Assembly (NCBI RefSeq): GCF_023898315.1 | Contig: NC_064615.1 | Location: 731,707,450 to 731,771,449 of the forward strand | DNA: 64,000 nt | Source: Schistocerca nitens | Taxonomy: Eukaryota > Arthropoda > Insecta > Orthoptera > Acrididae | Reading direction: 5' to 3' | In this document: positions 1 to 10,640 of the stretch, one piece after another | How positions within the stretch are numbered: the stretch's first letter is position 1 | Layout: the number at the start of each line of letters is the position of its first letter | Notes under the pieces: generated by a model | What the model was told of the DNA's origin: nothing | Databases searched by the model: none | The model's input: the letters and a program-made list of their open reading frames with translations, nothing else | Made by a program: the position numbers and the translations under genes

Positions 1-340
1 ACACTTATTGAAAGAGCTAGGGATCCCACTGTAGCCTCACAGTACATATATTCATTTATGAAATCTGTTATTAACGATCCGAACGAATTCAAAAGTACTA
101 GCAGTGTACATGGCTACAACACTAGGAGAAAGGATGATCTTCACTACTCAAGGTTAAATCTAACTTTGGCTCAGAAGGGGGTAAACTATGCTGCCACAAG
201 TCTTTGGTCACTTACCTAATAGCATCAAAAGTCTGACAGATAGCCATATAGCATTTAAAAGGAAATTAAAAGAATTTCTTAATGGCAACTCCTTCTGCTC
301 ATTAGATGAATTTTTGGATATAGTAAGTGGGTAATTTCCC
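1..340 (+). mobile_element. 3' end of a CR1/Jockey-type LINE (degenerate)
   Basis: Translated in shifting plus-strand frames, this stretch gives the usual C-terminal tail of arthropod CR1/Jockey-group retrotransposon polyproteins: HGYNTRRKDDLHY near 112-150, NYAATSLWSL, then FKRKLKEFLN and LDEFLDIVSG before a stop near 332. The core reverse transcriptase lies left of the window or is absent. At least one frameshift separates the pieces, so this is a dead fragment. The homopolymer run directly after the stop would fit a LINE 3' tail. The clade is inferred from tail style only. Confidence 0.6.
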
Positions 341-345
341 CCCAA

Positions 346-375
346 CCCCCCCCCCCCCCCCCCCAAAAAAAAAAA
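346..375. repeat. C-run followed by A-run
   Basis: About 19 consecutive C bases are followed by 11 A bases, immediately after the stop of the LINE tail. It is probably a degenerate retroposon tail with a slippage-prone homopolymer. Its exact length is likely to be unreliable in any assembly. Confidence 0.85.
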
Positions 376-547
376 TCAATGTATTAATTACATTTTGTGT
401 AATGTAATATCTTCTATATACACCTTTTGTTAACCTGACGTGTTCCACATCATTACGAAGTGTCATATTCATGATCTATCGAACAAATACTAATCTAATC
501 TTATATCATAAGATGGCATTGTCTAGCATATGTTTATAATCAGTTTA

Positions 548-670
548 AATAAAACTTTCTTAAACTTTGCATGTGACATGATTATTTTTTTATTACGATA
601 AAAGTAAAGGTAGCTCAAGATATCTTTAGCACCCACTCCTTGAGGTTTTTCTGTATCTGCCACTGTCTCA
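548..670 (+). repeat. Dispersed repeat arm, inverted partner at about 10507-10630
   Basis: About 120 bp here match, as reverse complement, the stretch at 10507-10630 with roughly 90% identity by eye. Both contain AAAGTAAAGGTAGCTCAAGA and GAGGTTTTTCTGTATCTGCC on the appropriate strand. It is a dispersed repeat with no coding content seen. Whether the two copies are independent insertions or ends of one ancient element cannot be told from sequence alone. Confidence 0.75.
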
Positions 671-679
671 TCATCAACA

Positions 680-1740
680 ACAAATCAGCACAGTACAATA
701 ACTCAGATGAGTCCTTGATGTGGTTTGAAAGTTGCAAATCAATGTCCCTTTTCATTTATTGTACAACAGCATTCAGTAAATGAAATGCCTGTCATGCAGT
801 TTTACTTCTGATGTGCTATTTTATGCAGTTTTAACAAAAAATCATGAAATTACATATTGTGAACTTTATTGGTGTGATATCATTTTTAAATATCCTTCAT
901 GTGAATCATTTTCAAGAAAAATATGTTTTTTTAATTCAGTCACTTATTTCTTTACCATTGAACTGTATTCCCTATAAAATATTCAACCATCAAAAATAAA
1001 GAATTCAATGATGGGGACATATTCCAGCTTATTCATCTGAACAAGCCAGACACAGTATTAAAACTTTAAATAACCATATGAGCAAAACTATTCTGCACAT
1101 TAAAATGCCACTGGGCTCACGTTATCACATGCAGTCTATCAGTGTAAGAAAATCAACATATCATCATGATGCCATATCTGTGTCATGCCAAAATCTTTTC
1201 ATGTTTACTGTGTATTTTTGCTGATTCTTTTCACATTAGTGTGTGTCATTAAGACTTAGAGTCAACAGGGAGGGATTATTTAGTACAAAATCCATGTTTC
1301 CTTCACAAACACAGGCTAGAATGAGAGTTTTTACTTTGAATGTATTCTGTCACTGTGCAGTATTGTAGAACATCCTGTGTTGACCATGTTCCCAGTCCTG
1401 CACACCGTGGGTCATCCCCTATTGGTAGCATAGTTTTACTTAACCACCCGTCTTAAACAAGCATGTCTGAGTGTTGTGTCATCACTGATTTACAAGATGC
1501 ACTGCAGAAGACCTGGTACAACTTTACGAAACAGCCTGCAGGTACTGCTTGAGATGGACAGATATAGCAAGAGTAGGTCTCTCATGCTCACTTTTCAGTT
1601 TACAGACTGGCTATACCAAACTGGCAAACAACAAACTTGACCACCCAGCTGCTGCACACAACACCAGTGACTTCGACAGCAGCAGCTTCCAAGCCAGGCA
1701 GCACATTGATTATTACACTTGACTCTCATTTAGAATGGCA
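680..1740. other. Unassigned AT-rich DNA
   Basis: I see no exon with convincing splice sites, no repeat family I recognise and no long open frame. The 65-codon frame at 780-977 is AT-rich and hydrophobic with no family signature, so I treat it as chance. Confidence 0.5.
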
Positions 1741-1744
1741 GTTA

Positions 1745-1930
1745 ATCAATTCCCTATCCAGTCCTCAGTTTTTACACCATATAAGGCCAATACTGGAATG
1801 GTACCTTTGAAAAGGATATGATCAATTTCCTCCCCATTCCTTGTGTTACCTGAGACTGTACTCAGTGTATAAGGTCCTTGTCTTCAATAGGACATTAAAC
1901 CCTAATCTTCCTGCTTCTTTTATGTCCACA
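1745..1930 (+). mobile_element. Degenerate tRNA-type SINE body
   Basis: The segment follows the body of the SINE seen intact at 63000-63170: a worn TTTCC...TAAATC part, GGTACCTTTGAAAAGGATAT, a pyrimidine block, then GACATTAAACCCTAATCTTC as the 3' end. The tRNA head is not recognisable. It is an old copy recognised mainly by order of motifs. Confidence 0.45.
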
Positions 1931-2029
1931 CTGCTTCAATACCTAAGTCATAACTCTTCTGAACTACACAAGTGAAACTATCACTGCAGCACATGCTTCA
2001 TTCTCACTGTTCCCCTGTCCTAAACTCTG

Positions 2030-2310
2030 TCCTAAACCTTGCTCTTCCATCATCTTCCACTCTACTCCTTCTACGTCTTATAGTAATATTCCCCTAACCA
2101 CCATCTTTCTTTCCCTTTTCTCCGTTTTCTACCACCCTCTCACCTATACCTCTCTTTACCCCCCTCCCTTTCCCTCCCCCATTTTGTCTGTGGCCTCCTC
2201 TATCCTAAAGTTATAATCACCTGGCCAACAAATTTCTTTCATCTTTCTTCCCCTCCCTCTCATCTCTCACCTCTCTCTCTCCCTCTCCCATCTTTGTCTC
2301 TCCCCCATCA
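2030..2310. repeat. Polypyrimidine-rich tract
   Basis: About 280 bp are strongly C/T biased on the plus strand, made of imperfect CTCTCC, CCTTCC and TCTTTC units, and run into the (TG)n repeat. It is a low-complexity expansion following the SINE 3' end. Confidence 0.7.

Positions 2311-2314
<4 letters not shown>

Positions 2315-2342
<28 letters not shown>
2315..2342. repeat. (TG)n microsatellite
   Basis: Uninterrupted TG dinucleotide run of about 14 units, with a short imperfect continuation (CGTGCATGTG) on its right. Confidence 0.95.
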
Positions 2343-2346
<4 letters not shown>

Positions 2347-2647
2347 CATGTGTTTGTTTTGTGAGTCTCACCTTTTTCATTTCTCAGTTGTCTGTGCACT
2401 GTTTTCATTCTGTGTGACATGCATCACCCAGCTATAGGCGAGTGGTTGCCTTCTATCATTTTGTTAATTGTTTCCATCCTAGAATTTGCATTATTGTAAG
2501 GAAGGAAGAAAGCTAGAAAACAGTCTAATTTTAGTTAAAGAAAAAATATCATTGTTGTTAGATAAGGATTATCACTCTGACTAAAGAAAATAAATGTGCA
2601 ATGCTGCTATTGTTTTTTCTCTCTTTTGATTGGCCTGACTTGTTTAG

Positions 2648-2882
2648 AAATTGGAATGTTAATGTTACAGATCACGCTATCATACAGTTGGCCGTAGAGC
2701 AAGCAAGGGTAAAATTTCTCATAACTATTAAAGGGAAGATTCCCAATGCATCAACCAAAACAGAAATCCACAAGGAAACTACAGATGATTTATGCAGGGA
2801 GTGTCCTACATGTAATCAGTGTGTTAATGAAGTAAACTCAATAAATGTTGATATTGAGGAACAAAAACTGATGTATGACAAG
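2648..2882 (+). CDS. Candidate internal exon of an unidentified host gene
   Basis: A 235-bp open block begins after a strong acceptor (long pyrimidine stretch ending TTGTTTAG) and ends at AAG before GTAACT, a good donor. The frame is open throughout: it starts on the third base of a codon and ends on a codon boundary. The encoded peptide of about 78 residues begins NWNVNVTDHAIIQLAVEQAR and holds a cysteine cluster CRECPTCNQC about two-thirds through. Composition is more protein-like than surrounding frames. No family is recognised. It joins in frame to 3503-3592. It could be a chance ORF or part of an unrecognised element, and no upstream exon was found. Confidence 0.4.
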
Positions 2883-3502
2883 GTAACTGTTTAATATGTA
2901 ATCAGAACTAAGTGACATCCATTCATTTAATCCCTATACCTTTTTGTTTGTAGTCACCTTCTTATATTGTTTCACTTTATTGTTTCCTGTATGGGTCTCC
3001 CAGCTTCTGAACTGGGAGATGTTTGAAGACTTGAAGCTGCTAATATTTGATGTCCTGCCACAGCCATTCATAGTGCACTATCAATAACAATACTGTGTGT
3101 GGTATTGTAGTAGCCTTAGTGTAAGTGAATTCTATGTTTTGCATTTGGTTAGTTTGTTCATTTCTTTTGCAGTGAGAGAAGAAGAAATTCATTGCCCATC
3201 ACAGGCATTAGCTTTGACTCATTGAAGAAAGCCAAGTGGATAACACAATGGAGTGTAAGAAGATCCCTCAACAAATGGCAGTACAATTTCTTTTGAAGAA
3301 TGAACAGACCCACAGACATATTCCTTAAAGCTGATGAAGATAATGAAAGTGCATCTAGTTCCAACACTGGATAAAGGAGATGTATCTTGTTGCCCCTCCC
3401 TCCCCAACCAAAATTCTTCTCTCCACATTTGTTGGCTGTATGTATATAGCATTAATCAATGGCAGTCTATGTGCTATGAAGATGTTGTGTTCTCTGTTCC
3501 AG

Positions 3503-3592
3503 GCACCAGGTGAATTAGAGATAAAGAAGTGTTTAAGTAACAGATTATCTTGGAGATTGTTGTGTGCAAACCTTGCGAGCAGTTTTACATGA
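3503..3592 (+). CDS. Candidate terminal exon joined in phase to 2648-2882
   Basis: The acceptor TTCTCTGTTCCAG precedes a 90-bp frame starting APGELEIKKCL and ending in TGA at 3590-3592. It starts exactly on a codon boundary, as the preceding donor at 2882/2883 requires, leaving an intron of 620 bp. A possible ATTAAA polyadenylation hexamer is at about 3793-3798. The product is unidentified and the exon is short, so confidence is limited. Confidence 0.35.
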   Translation, partial: APGELEIKKCLSNRLSWRLLCANLASSFT

Positions 3593-3599
3593 ATAAGAG

Positions 3600-4020
3600 A
3601 GGTCTGTTGATTGTTACGCTTTGTGAATTTTTGTTTGTTACACTGTTATAGCAGAACCCTGGTCATATGATTTGGAGCTTAATGTTGCACATTTCTGGTT
3701 ATCACATGACTGGATGATACCTCTACTTTGGATGAGCTTAAGCACTTAATCTGACTTGTATTACAGGAGTCACAGCGACTTGATGGTGGTCAATTAAAAA
3801 GCATGCATTTCACAAAAAGGTTGGAAAAGTGTAAATGGACAGTATGGGATGATTATAAAAGTGTATATACTGAAGGAGATTAAAAAAATGGACCAGTACA
3901 CTAAAAGGTAGTCATTCTGTCAGCTTTGGTAGTGTGTCTAGGAGAATACTCTAATTTTGGAAGTATTACCCTTAAACTATCTTTATAGTCAACCAGTGAT
4001 TTGGTATGTATTTCCTGATG
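3600..4020. other. Unassigned DNA (possible 3' UTR)
   Basis: There is no open frame and no recognised repeat. If the candidate gene at 2648-3592 is real, its 3' untranslated region would lie here. Confidence 0.4.
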
Positions 4021-4023
4021 GTC

Positions 4024-4600
4024 TTAAATATTTAGTAATGCTCATCTACAAAACTGGAGGAAAACAGACTACCTGTAACTACAGACCTGTTTCACTCCTT
4101 CTAGTCGTTTAAAAGTGTTGAGAAAATGGTCCAAGATAGAATAATGACTCATTTAACTGGGCAGAACCACTGTAACAGCCTCAGTTTGCCTTTTATATAC
4201 AATTTTCTGCTGGCAAAGCAATACAAGATCTCATAAATAAAGTGCCAGCAGAGCAAAACATATTTTGTGACCTTGTCAAAGCCTCTGATCATGTGGATCA
4301 CAGAGTTTTACATGGCAGAGTAAAATGCTATGGAATTAATGGTACTCTTTTTGCACATATGGTGATTAATATACCCTAACAGACAGCAGGAGGTATTTTG
4401 AACAGACTGTGTCACAGGCTGAAACTAAACTCAGAATGAGGGAACATGACATGTGGAGTACCACAAGGATTAGTGCTGCACCTTCTTAACCTACATATAT
4501 GGTCTTCCAATGGGTTTAAACCATGTTTCAAAAACTTTTGTTTGCTGATGACACATGCATATTAATCAAGGGACAAATACAAACATAGCAGACACAACTC
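4024..4600 (+). pseudogene. Decayed LINE reverse transcriptase (CR1/Jockey-like)
   Basis: Plus-strand frames give the RT block order: NYRPVSLL near 4078-4100, EKMVQDRIMTHL near 4120-4150, then a worn F(D/K)ASDHVDHRVL block near 4275, a GVPQGL-type block near 4455-4475, and FADDTC (reading LLFADDTCILIK) near 4540-4565, which is the catalytic YXDD/FADD motif. Several frameshifts and stops interrupt it. The endonuclease and tail are absent, so it is an internal fragment of a dead retrotransposon. Confidence 0.7.
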
Positions 4601-6310
4601 AAGTGATAGCTGAAAAAGCTTCCAATTTATAGAAAAAATGATAGGATATGTGAATTAAATGAAATGATCTCACACAGGGTGCCAAAACTGTAGTAAAATG
4701 ATGAAGTATGCAAATTAAATTAGACAGTTCCACATTGGGTTCCAAACATGTAGCAGAAATTAAAAACAGGGATAGGGTGTAACAGTACTTCTTATGATTA
4801 TTCATTTGCGTGTGATATATAAGCTACAGTTACAAATTTCAGAGGACCAATTTGATTGGACATAGACACAACTCAATAACTGGGCATGTAGTGGAAGAGT
4901 AGGAGTGGGCAGGGGGAGGGGTGGGGGGTGGGGATCGACCATACTATCTCACCACATGATGAAACCAGCTGCACAAGAGAAAGTAGATGGCTGGTATGTG
5001 GCACGATGTCAACCTGATGCATTTAACTCCTAGTGGGTGGCTTGGTGTCATGTTGCTGTTACTTGACAGCTGGTGACTTTTATATCCACATCTCTGTGTA
5101 CCTCCAGTTTTATTGGAGACACTCAGAGGAACTAAATCTGTGCTTTGCCTGCTGTTTCCTGTGTAGTTGTTCTCTATTGCTCTGGCTATGGTGGCCCTTT
5201 GCTGTCTCCTGATACTCATGCGGCACCTTTTGTTTGCCGTAATTAGACTGCAAAAATGGCATGTAACTCAGGTAGCAGATACACAGTCAAATGATCATCG
5301 ACTCAAATACTGAATTGAAAGAAAACCATTCTAAACAGATTGGAAACTGAGGGTGTCACAAAATGGCAGTGGATGTTGGATGAATACAGGAATCAGACTT
5401 AAAGTCCGAAAACCAAGCAGAGAACAGACTGCCATGCATCCAGATTACAGAGTCAACATGGTCTCCTGAATGAGAATGACAGTGGCACAACTTCCAGAAT
5501 GAGAGTCCCAGATCAGTGTTCCAGGTAAAATGATAGTGGACTGACATGAAGTGACATGACCCATCTGAAACAGAATCACTGACTGCCCTGTGTGAAACAG
5601 AATCCACCTCTGAATGTCCTACTCTGAGTTTTGCTATCCTGCTGCCACTCTTGTCTGTCAGAATGCTGAATTTCCTGTCACATCATCTTGCCATTGGTGG
5701 GCTATAATAAACAATTGGTGCAGTGTAACTTCATCTTTCTAATATTGGTTACAGAATGCCAGAGTTTTTGTCCCAGTTCAAAAACTCCCTGAACCTCAAG
5801 GCTGGGGTTTCCCATCACTGGTGGTTGGCTTAGTGTGTGCAATCTCAGCATTTTCACATACTGCATTTTCTTGAGAAACGCTTGTAAATGCACTCATATC
5901 TCTGTTCTCTGCATTCCTGATTCACCAAGAAGACTACAGCTTAACAGCAGATCTGACTGTTTGTAATGGGAAAGTCTTTACCCTGCTCCATTGTCTCAGG
6001 TCTTGAGGGAACTTGGTAGCAACTCTCAGCTGCCAGTCAGTCTTCAAACAGGACACCCCATTCAGAGTGAACCACAGTACTTCTAAACTGTGCCTCTGGG
6101 GAAAGTCTCAGAACAATAATGCGTGGCTTAGCAGGAACTCTTTTGTTCACAATAATGGACTGAAAAATATCACGAAGTTGTTCACATCTCATTGTTTAAT
6201 TCTTATCTAACAGACTCATATAATGAGATTTCAGCTATAATGGCATGTTATCAAGAGAAGTAGACATTAACAGTCATACAAGGTATGAAACACACTGTGG
6301 AAACTTCATT
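4600..6310. other. Unassigned DNA with a G-rich patch
   Basis: No gene or family was recognised. A G-rich stretch (GGGGGAGGGGTGGGGGGTGGGG) lies at about 4913-4935. Short open frames on the minus strand (4944-5219, 5356-5607) have no family features and no splice context. The 5350-5620 part has internal short repeats of GTGGCAC/TGACATG type but no element structure I can define. Confidence 0.4.
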
Positions 6311-6331
6311 GGGGGGGGGGGGGGTGGGGGG
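6311..6331. repeat. Poly-G run
   Basis: Fourteen G, one T, then six G. With the G-tract at about 4913-4935 it is one of several G-homopolymers in the window, and a possible quadruplex or assembly-slippage site. Confidence 0.9.
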
Positions 6332-6397
6332 TAACAAGTAAATTAGAGTTAATACATATGTAAACTAATCAAGAAGCTCAATTTAATGTGTTTTACT

Positions 6398-6475
6398 TCT
6401 CAATGGTAAAGTGTCAGACTATAAATCTAAAGGTCACAGGTTTGATACCCTGTCAGTCCTAGGATTTTTATGTCA
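6398..6475 (+). repeat. tRNA-derived SINE head
   Basis: The stretch reads like a worn tRNA: a box-A-like AATGGTAAAGTGTCAG, then ACAGGTTTGATACCCTG with a GGTTTGATACC box-B core. It is spaced as in a tRNA and lacks an intact acceptor stem. It is interpreted as the pol III promoter head of an old SINE, not a working tRNA gene. Confidence 0.5.
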
Positions 6476-6684
6476 CTCGTCACTTCTTGCACCTCTGGCA
6501 GTGTTCATTATTGTGTAATAGGCCAATTTGCACCGTAATTTGGAGTTCACTTTAAACTGCAAGTTCAAAAGATGGAGGAAGGCAAAACGATACCCACTGC
6601 AGTAGGACCAAGCTAGTGAAGTACTTTAGTCAGCAAACAATTCAACTGGTTGAGGACAGATATAGGTTTTTTTGTGCTTAGAAA

Positions 6685-7962
6685 GGAAACTTCTCATTGC
6701 ACCCCCCTTAGATTTAGTGGTAAGATGGCCCAGTGGACAGCCCATCAAAAATTGAACACAGACCAAGCAAGAAAATAGGAAGAAGGTCTACTGAACTGTG
6801 AAAAAATAGCAAAATAAAAACGGTGAACTGTCCAAGCTTAATAACTCAATCTTGAGAGGTAGGACAGCCGCAGTGTTGTGGTTAAGTGGCCACAGTGTTT
6901 TACTGTATCCCAATGAACTGCATCCGAAACTCCCCCGTGCCATTTATTTATTTATTTTTCACAACATTATGAACTGTCCATCTAGTCACTGAAATGTTTG
7001 TTCTCTTTCTGTTAGTGTTGGTAGTTGTCATACTATACATTGTTTATAGAATATGAGTCATGTGTTAAGAATATGTTCCCATCTCAATTAAACGCGATGA
7101 ATATTGAGAGCAGGGAGAATACCACAGAGATGTCTCACAGAAATGAAAACAACAAATAAACGGGTGTGAACTATGTTACAACAAAGGAATTTGAGTTAAA
7201 ACTCCCAAAACGAAGTGCAACTTCAAAATGTTAAAACATATGTTCTGACAGAGCACAGAGAAAGTGTATGATTGTGAAACTGTTTCATTCAATTGTTGCA
7301 ACTTATGTGACAAACTATTATGTTTCCATCATTTCCTTGGGAGTGATCACAATCATACAGACACCTAAATCAGGTAAGGAGGCACATCTTACTCACTCAC
7401 CAGGTGTACAAATTAGGTGTGTTGATAAGAAATTCCTATCATGTGAAACACATATTGTCACTGATACCGTGTATGACACACCGGATGTGTTTCCAGTGGA
7501 GGACTCATTTGAATTGTCACCTTATCATCAAACATTTGCGGTTTCCATTCTAACCCAATCCTTTGTGGCCACTAATAGTGGAGTGTGGAGAATCAACTGT
7601 CATTATAGGTCCCTACTTTACACCTTGCTGTTGCAAATGGATGTTACACTATGCCATGACACAAATTTGAATACAGTGAAATAAATTTAAAAAAAAATAT
7701 TGGCAAGTGGGAGGTTTGAACACATCTCACCCGCCTAGCAGGCCAACACCATCACCACTTAACCACGGTGCTGTTGCTAATTCTGGCTGCTCTGTATTGC
7801 GCCTTTTGTTCTTGGACCATTCACTGTTTCTATTTTGCTTTTTTATCACAGTTCAGTTTACCTTCTTCCTGTTTTCATACTTGATCTGTGTTGAGTTTTT
7901 GATGGGCTGTCCATAGGGCCATCTTATCACTAAATCTGAGGATGATGCGATGGGGAGTTTCC
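6685..7962. mobile_element. Foldback element with long inverted arms and tRNA-like modules
   Basis: The left end (GGAAACTTCTCATTGCACCC) and the right end (reverse complement GGAAACTCCCCATCGCATCA) begin inverted arms of roughly 230 bp that match at about 80%. Both share ATTTAGTG(G/A)TAAGATGGCC and GGACAGCCCATCAAAAA. Each arm ends inward in a tRNA-like module with box-A TGGTTAAGTGG (plus strand near 6880; minus strand near 7755), and the right module also has GTGTTCAAACC. The centre (about 6950-7690) encodes nothing convincing; the 138-codon frame there is best treated as chance. Flanking duplications are unclear. It resembles a dispersed locust palindromic repeat. Confidence 0.75.
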
Positions 7963-8029
7963 ATTGTTAAAAGCATCGCTCAGTGTGTTGATGTAAACAC
8001 AAGAATTTTGGCTTATTTAGCATAGTTTC

Positions 8030-8490
8030 ACTCTCTGTTGTCTTATGAAATTACCTAATGGTCCACCTATAAAGTGTTGCATCAGCAGAAGCAAGCAATA
8101 AGAATACCGTGTAAAGTAGATAACCATACATCTTGAAGAACCCATTTTAAGGATCTTGAAATTTGTACACGCACATCCCAGTGCATTTATTTCTTGGTGG
8201 TTTTGACTGCTGATAATAAAAATCAGTGTCAGCAGAATTCTAACTGACACAGTCACAATACTAGATACAAAAATAATTTCATGCAGACTTTGCCTTCTTA
8301 TGTAGTGTTCAGAATGGAGTTATGTACTGTGGTTGGAAGATGTTTGACAAGCTTCCATCTAACAAAGAGCAAGAAATTTACCTATTCAGAAAAAAATTAA
8401 AAACATACCTCATTATTCAATCTTTCAACAAATTATCTCAATTCAGGGATTGAAAAGCTTTGACAGCTACATGCCAAGTAACAGTGTTCA
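8030..8490 (+). mobile_element. 3' end of a CR1/L2-type LINE (degenerate)
   Basis: Broken plus-strand frames give QQKQAIRIPCK, HFKDLEI and FDKLPSNKEQ...FRKKLKTYLI. This is the order of the C-terminal region in CR1/L2-group reverse transcriptases (AIR motif, FK.L.I, LP..I, FK..LK). Stops and frameshifts are frequent. No catalytic core remains. Confidence 0.55.
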
Positions 8491-8699
8491 TTGTAAAGCT
8501 ATATGACAAGTATGACACAGTCATATATTTTAACAATCATCTCTAAAAATAAAGTAAGAAAAATAACTTTCTGACATGTCTGTAGCCCTGGTACACCCTG
8601 AAATCACCACACCACAGTAACATAACATACTGCTGGGGACCCAAAACAAAATGGCCCAGCCCACTGACAAAGTGGAGTATTGCGCAGTAATTTGTTTTC

Positions 8700-9720
8700 T
8701 GCATTTGTAGCAGACAATTTCTACAACAGTCCATGCTCAGTTTGTGGAAATATACAGCAACAACACACCATCATGTAACAGTGGGAAGGTGGTGCAGATG
8801 CTTCTAGTATCTTCAAAAAACACTGAATGATAATGAATGAAGTGGCAGACCATCTCACTGTGAAGAACCAGCAATCACAAGAGAAGTGGATGAGCTGATG
8901 CTCAAAGACTGATGTGTCGCAGTCAATATGACAGCAGTAAAAGTGAAAATCACTTGTGGATTCAACATCTTGCATAGCATTTTGGACATGAGAAAGGTTC
9001 TTGCCCACTGGATTCCACTACTGTTGACACCCATTCATAAAGCCCACTAATCGAGGCAGTGGCAGAAATGCACACCTGTGTCAGGCAAATCCAGATGACT
9101 TCTTTAGCTGCCTAATCACCATGGATGGATGAGTGCTGAGTGTGTCACTATGAGTCCAAGACAAAGAAATAAATTAAACAATGGAAACATGTGGATCTAC
9201 CACCACCAAATAAGACAAGGATCTGACCAGCTTCAGGTGAGATTGGGCGGGGTGTTATTTCGGACTGTCATGGTGTGGTGCTAAAGGATTATGCTAGTAA
9301 ATCCCAAACTACCACAGAAGCATACTACTGAAATCTCCTGATGAGGTTACATGAGGATGTCAAGATGAACCATTACTGGAAGCTTTCCAAGCAGGTGTTT
9401 TTGTTCCACAACAGTGCTCTAGCTGCTTGTCTGCACTATCAGATTTTGCCTCATTCCCTGAATTTGCCTGACATGGCAGCCAGTGTCTTCTGTCTCTTTT
9501 CTTAGATGAAGCAGCTGTTTTGTGGTACCCATTTCCAAAATGAAAACAGGGTTTTCTGCAGCCAAAATGCGGACTTCTACAACCAAGGCCCTTATCAAAT
9601 TAGTATTCATTATGAAAGATATGTCACGTTGATGGTGAGTATATAGAGAAGGATTAACACCATTGTCAAGTTTCATGGTCACAGCTTGATTTTTTGAGGT
9701 GATAATTAAAACTTAATGAA
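8700..9720 (+). pseudogene. Decayed mariner-family transposase
   Basis: The plus strand carries the mariner transposase order with many breaks: SGRPSHCEEPAI near 8850, a helix-turn-helix stretch, AHWIPLLLTP near 9005-9035, then (F)FSCLITMD, which holds the first catalytic D, near 9095-9125, QWKH near 9180, DCHGVVLKDYA near 9268-9300, LFHNSALA where FHQDNAPAH is expected near 9400-9425, and LPDMAASVFCLF near 9465-9500. The second catalytic aspartate is replaced (HNSA for HQDNA), and several frameshifts make it inactive. The minus-strand frames at 8721-9008 and 9419-9682 are its shadows. Confidence 0.75.
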
Positions 9721-9879
9721 TACTTCTCATAGTAATTTACTGTAAATAGAACTCATTATTTGCAGATGATTTCCTTGAAAAATACCATTTTAATCAAGTA
9801 AATATTAAACTGCCAATAGCAGATAAACACCAGATTTGGGTATAACTGAGAAGACAGCAGCAACCATTTCATATACACA

Positions 9880-10640
9880 GGTTGTATATGTCCCAGGACA
9901 ATCAGGAAATCTGGGAAAAACCCAGTGATTTTTTCATCTGGGAGAAAACCAAGAAAAATGTAGAAAGTTTTTAGAATTCTAGGAATTTTTCATTATTTTT
10001 GTTTTTAGTTAAATTTTTGTAATTTTGACTGATAAGATCTGATACTCTAACAAAAGAATTTTACTTTAGCCCACTGCCACAGTATAATACTCCAGCAATA
10101 AAACATAAACAAGAGAAAAACACCAAAATGAAACATACATTGCAAAGAAAATGTGCCATTTACAACAAAATACAGTACACAGACAAGCAACTACTGACAG
10201 AAAAATGTGTCAAAGACTATAGGACAAACAAATTCCAAAACTTCATAATAACAAACTGCTTTCAATGAGTATGACATCACAACTGTTTACATTAGTTTCA
10301 TTTGATCAATTGCCAGTAGGGTGATGCACATCTGCAGAGCTAAAGTCTTGTATGATCAGTGCCTTCTCCCACTTCTGAGTACTTGAAATGTGGCTTTTAA
10401 CTGTATGAGCAGTAGCTGGAAGAAGCCAGATGCTAGCTGGAAAATTTTTTCTGGTGTGCCCAAGCTGCCAGACACCCGCATGCACAGAGCAGTCTGACTT
10501 GTAGTGGGGCAGTGGCAGATACAGAAAAACCTCAAAGAGGGAGTGCTAAAGATATCTTGAGCTACCTTTACTTTTACCATAATAAAAAATAATCAAGTCA
10601 CATGCAAAGTTTAAGGAAGTTTTATTTAAACATATTACAC
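9880..10640. repeat. Dispersed non-coding repeat (GGGAAAAAC-rich) and inverted-arm partner
   Basis: The left part carries repeated GGGAAAAACCCAG and GGGAGAAAACC units and a related copy is found at 16590-16690. The right end (10507-10630) is the inverted partner of 548-670. I recall comparable dispersed units in locust sequence. No coding function is seen; the 74-codon minus frame at 10356-10580 is non-specific. Confidence 0.5.

Noticed and set aside
7268-7684. 138-codon plus-strand frame
   Set aside because: It lies wholly in the non-coding centre of the foldback element, has no recognisable domain and no splice or promoter context.
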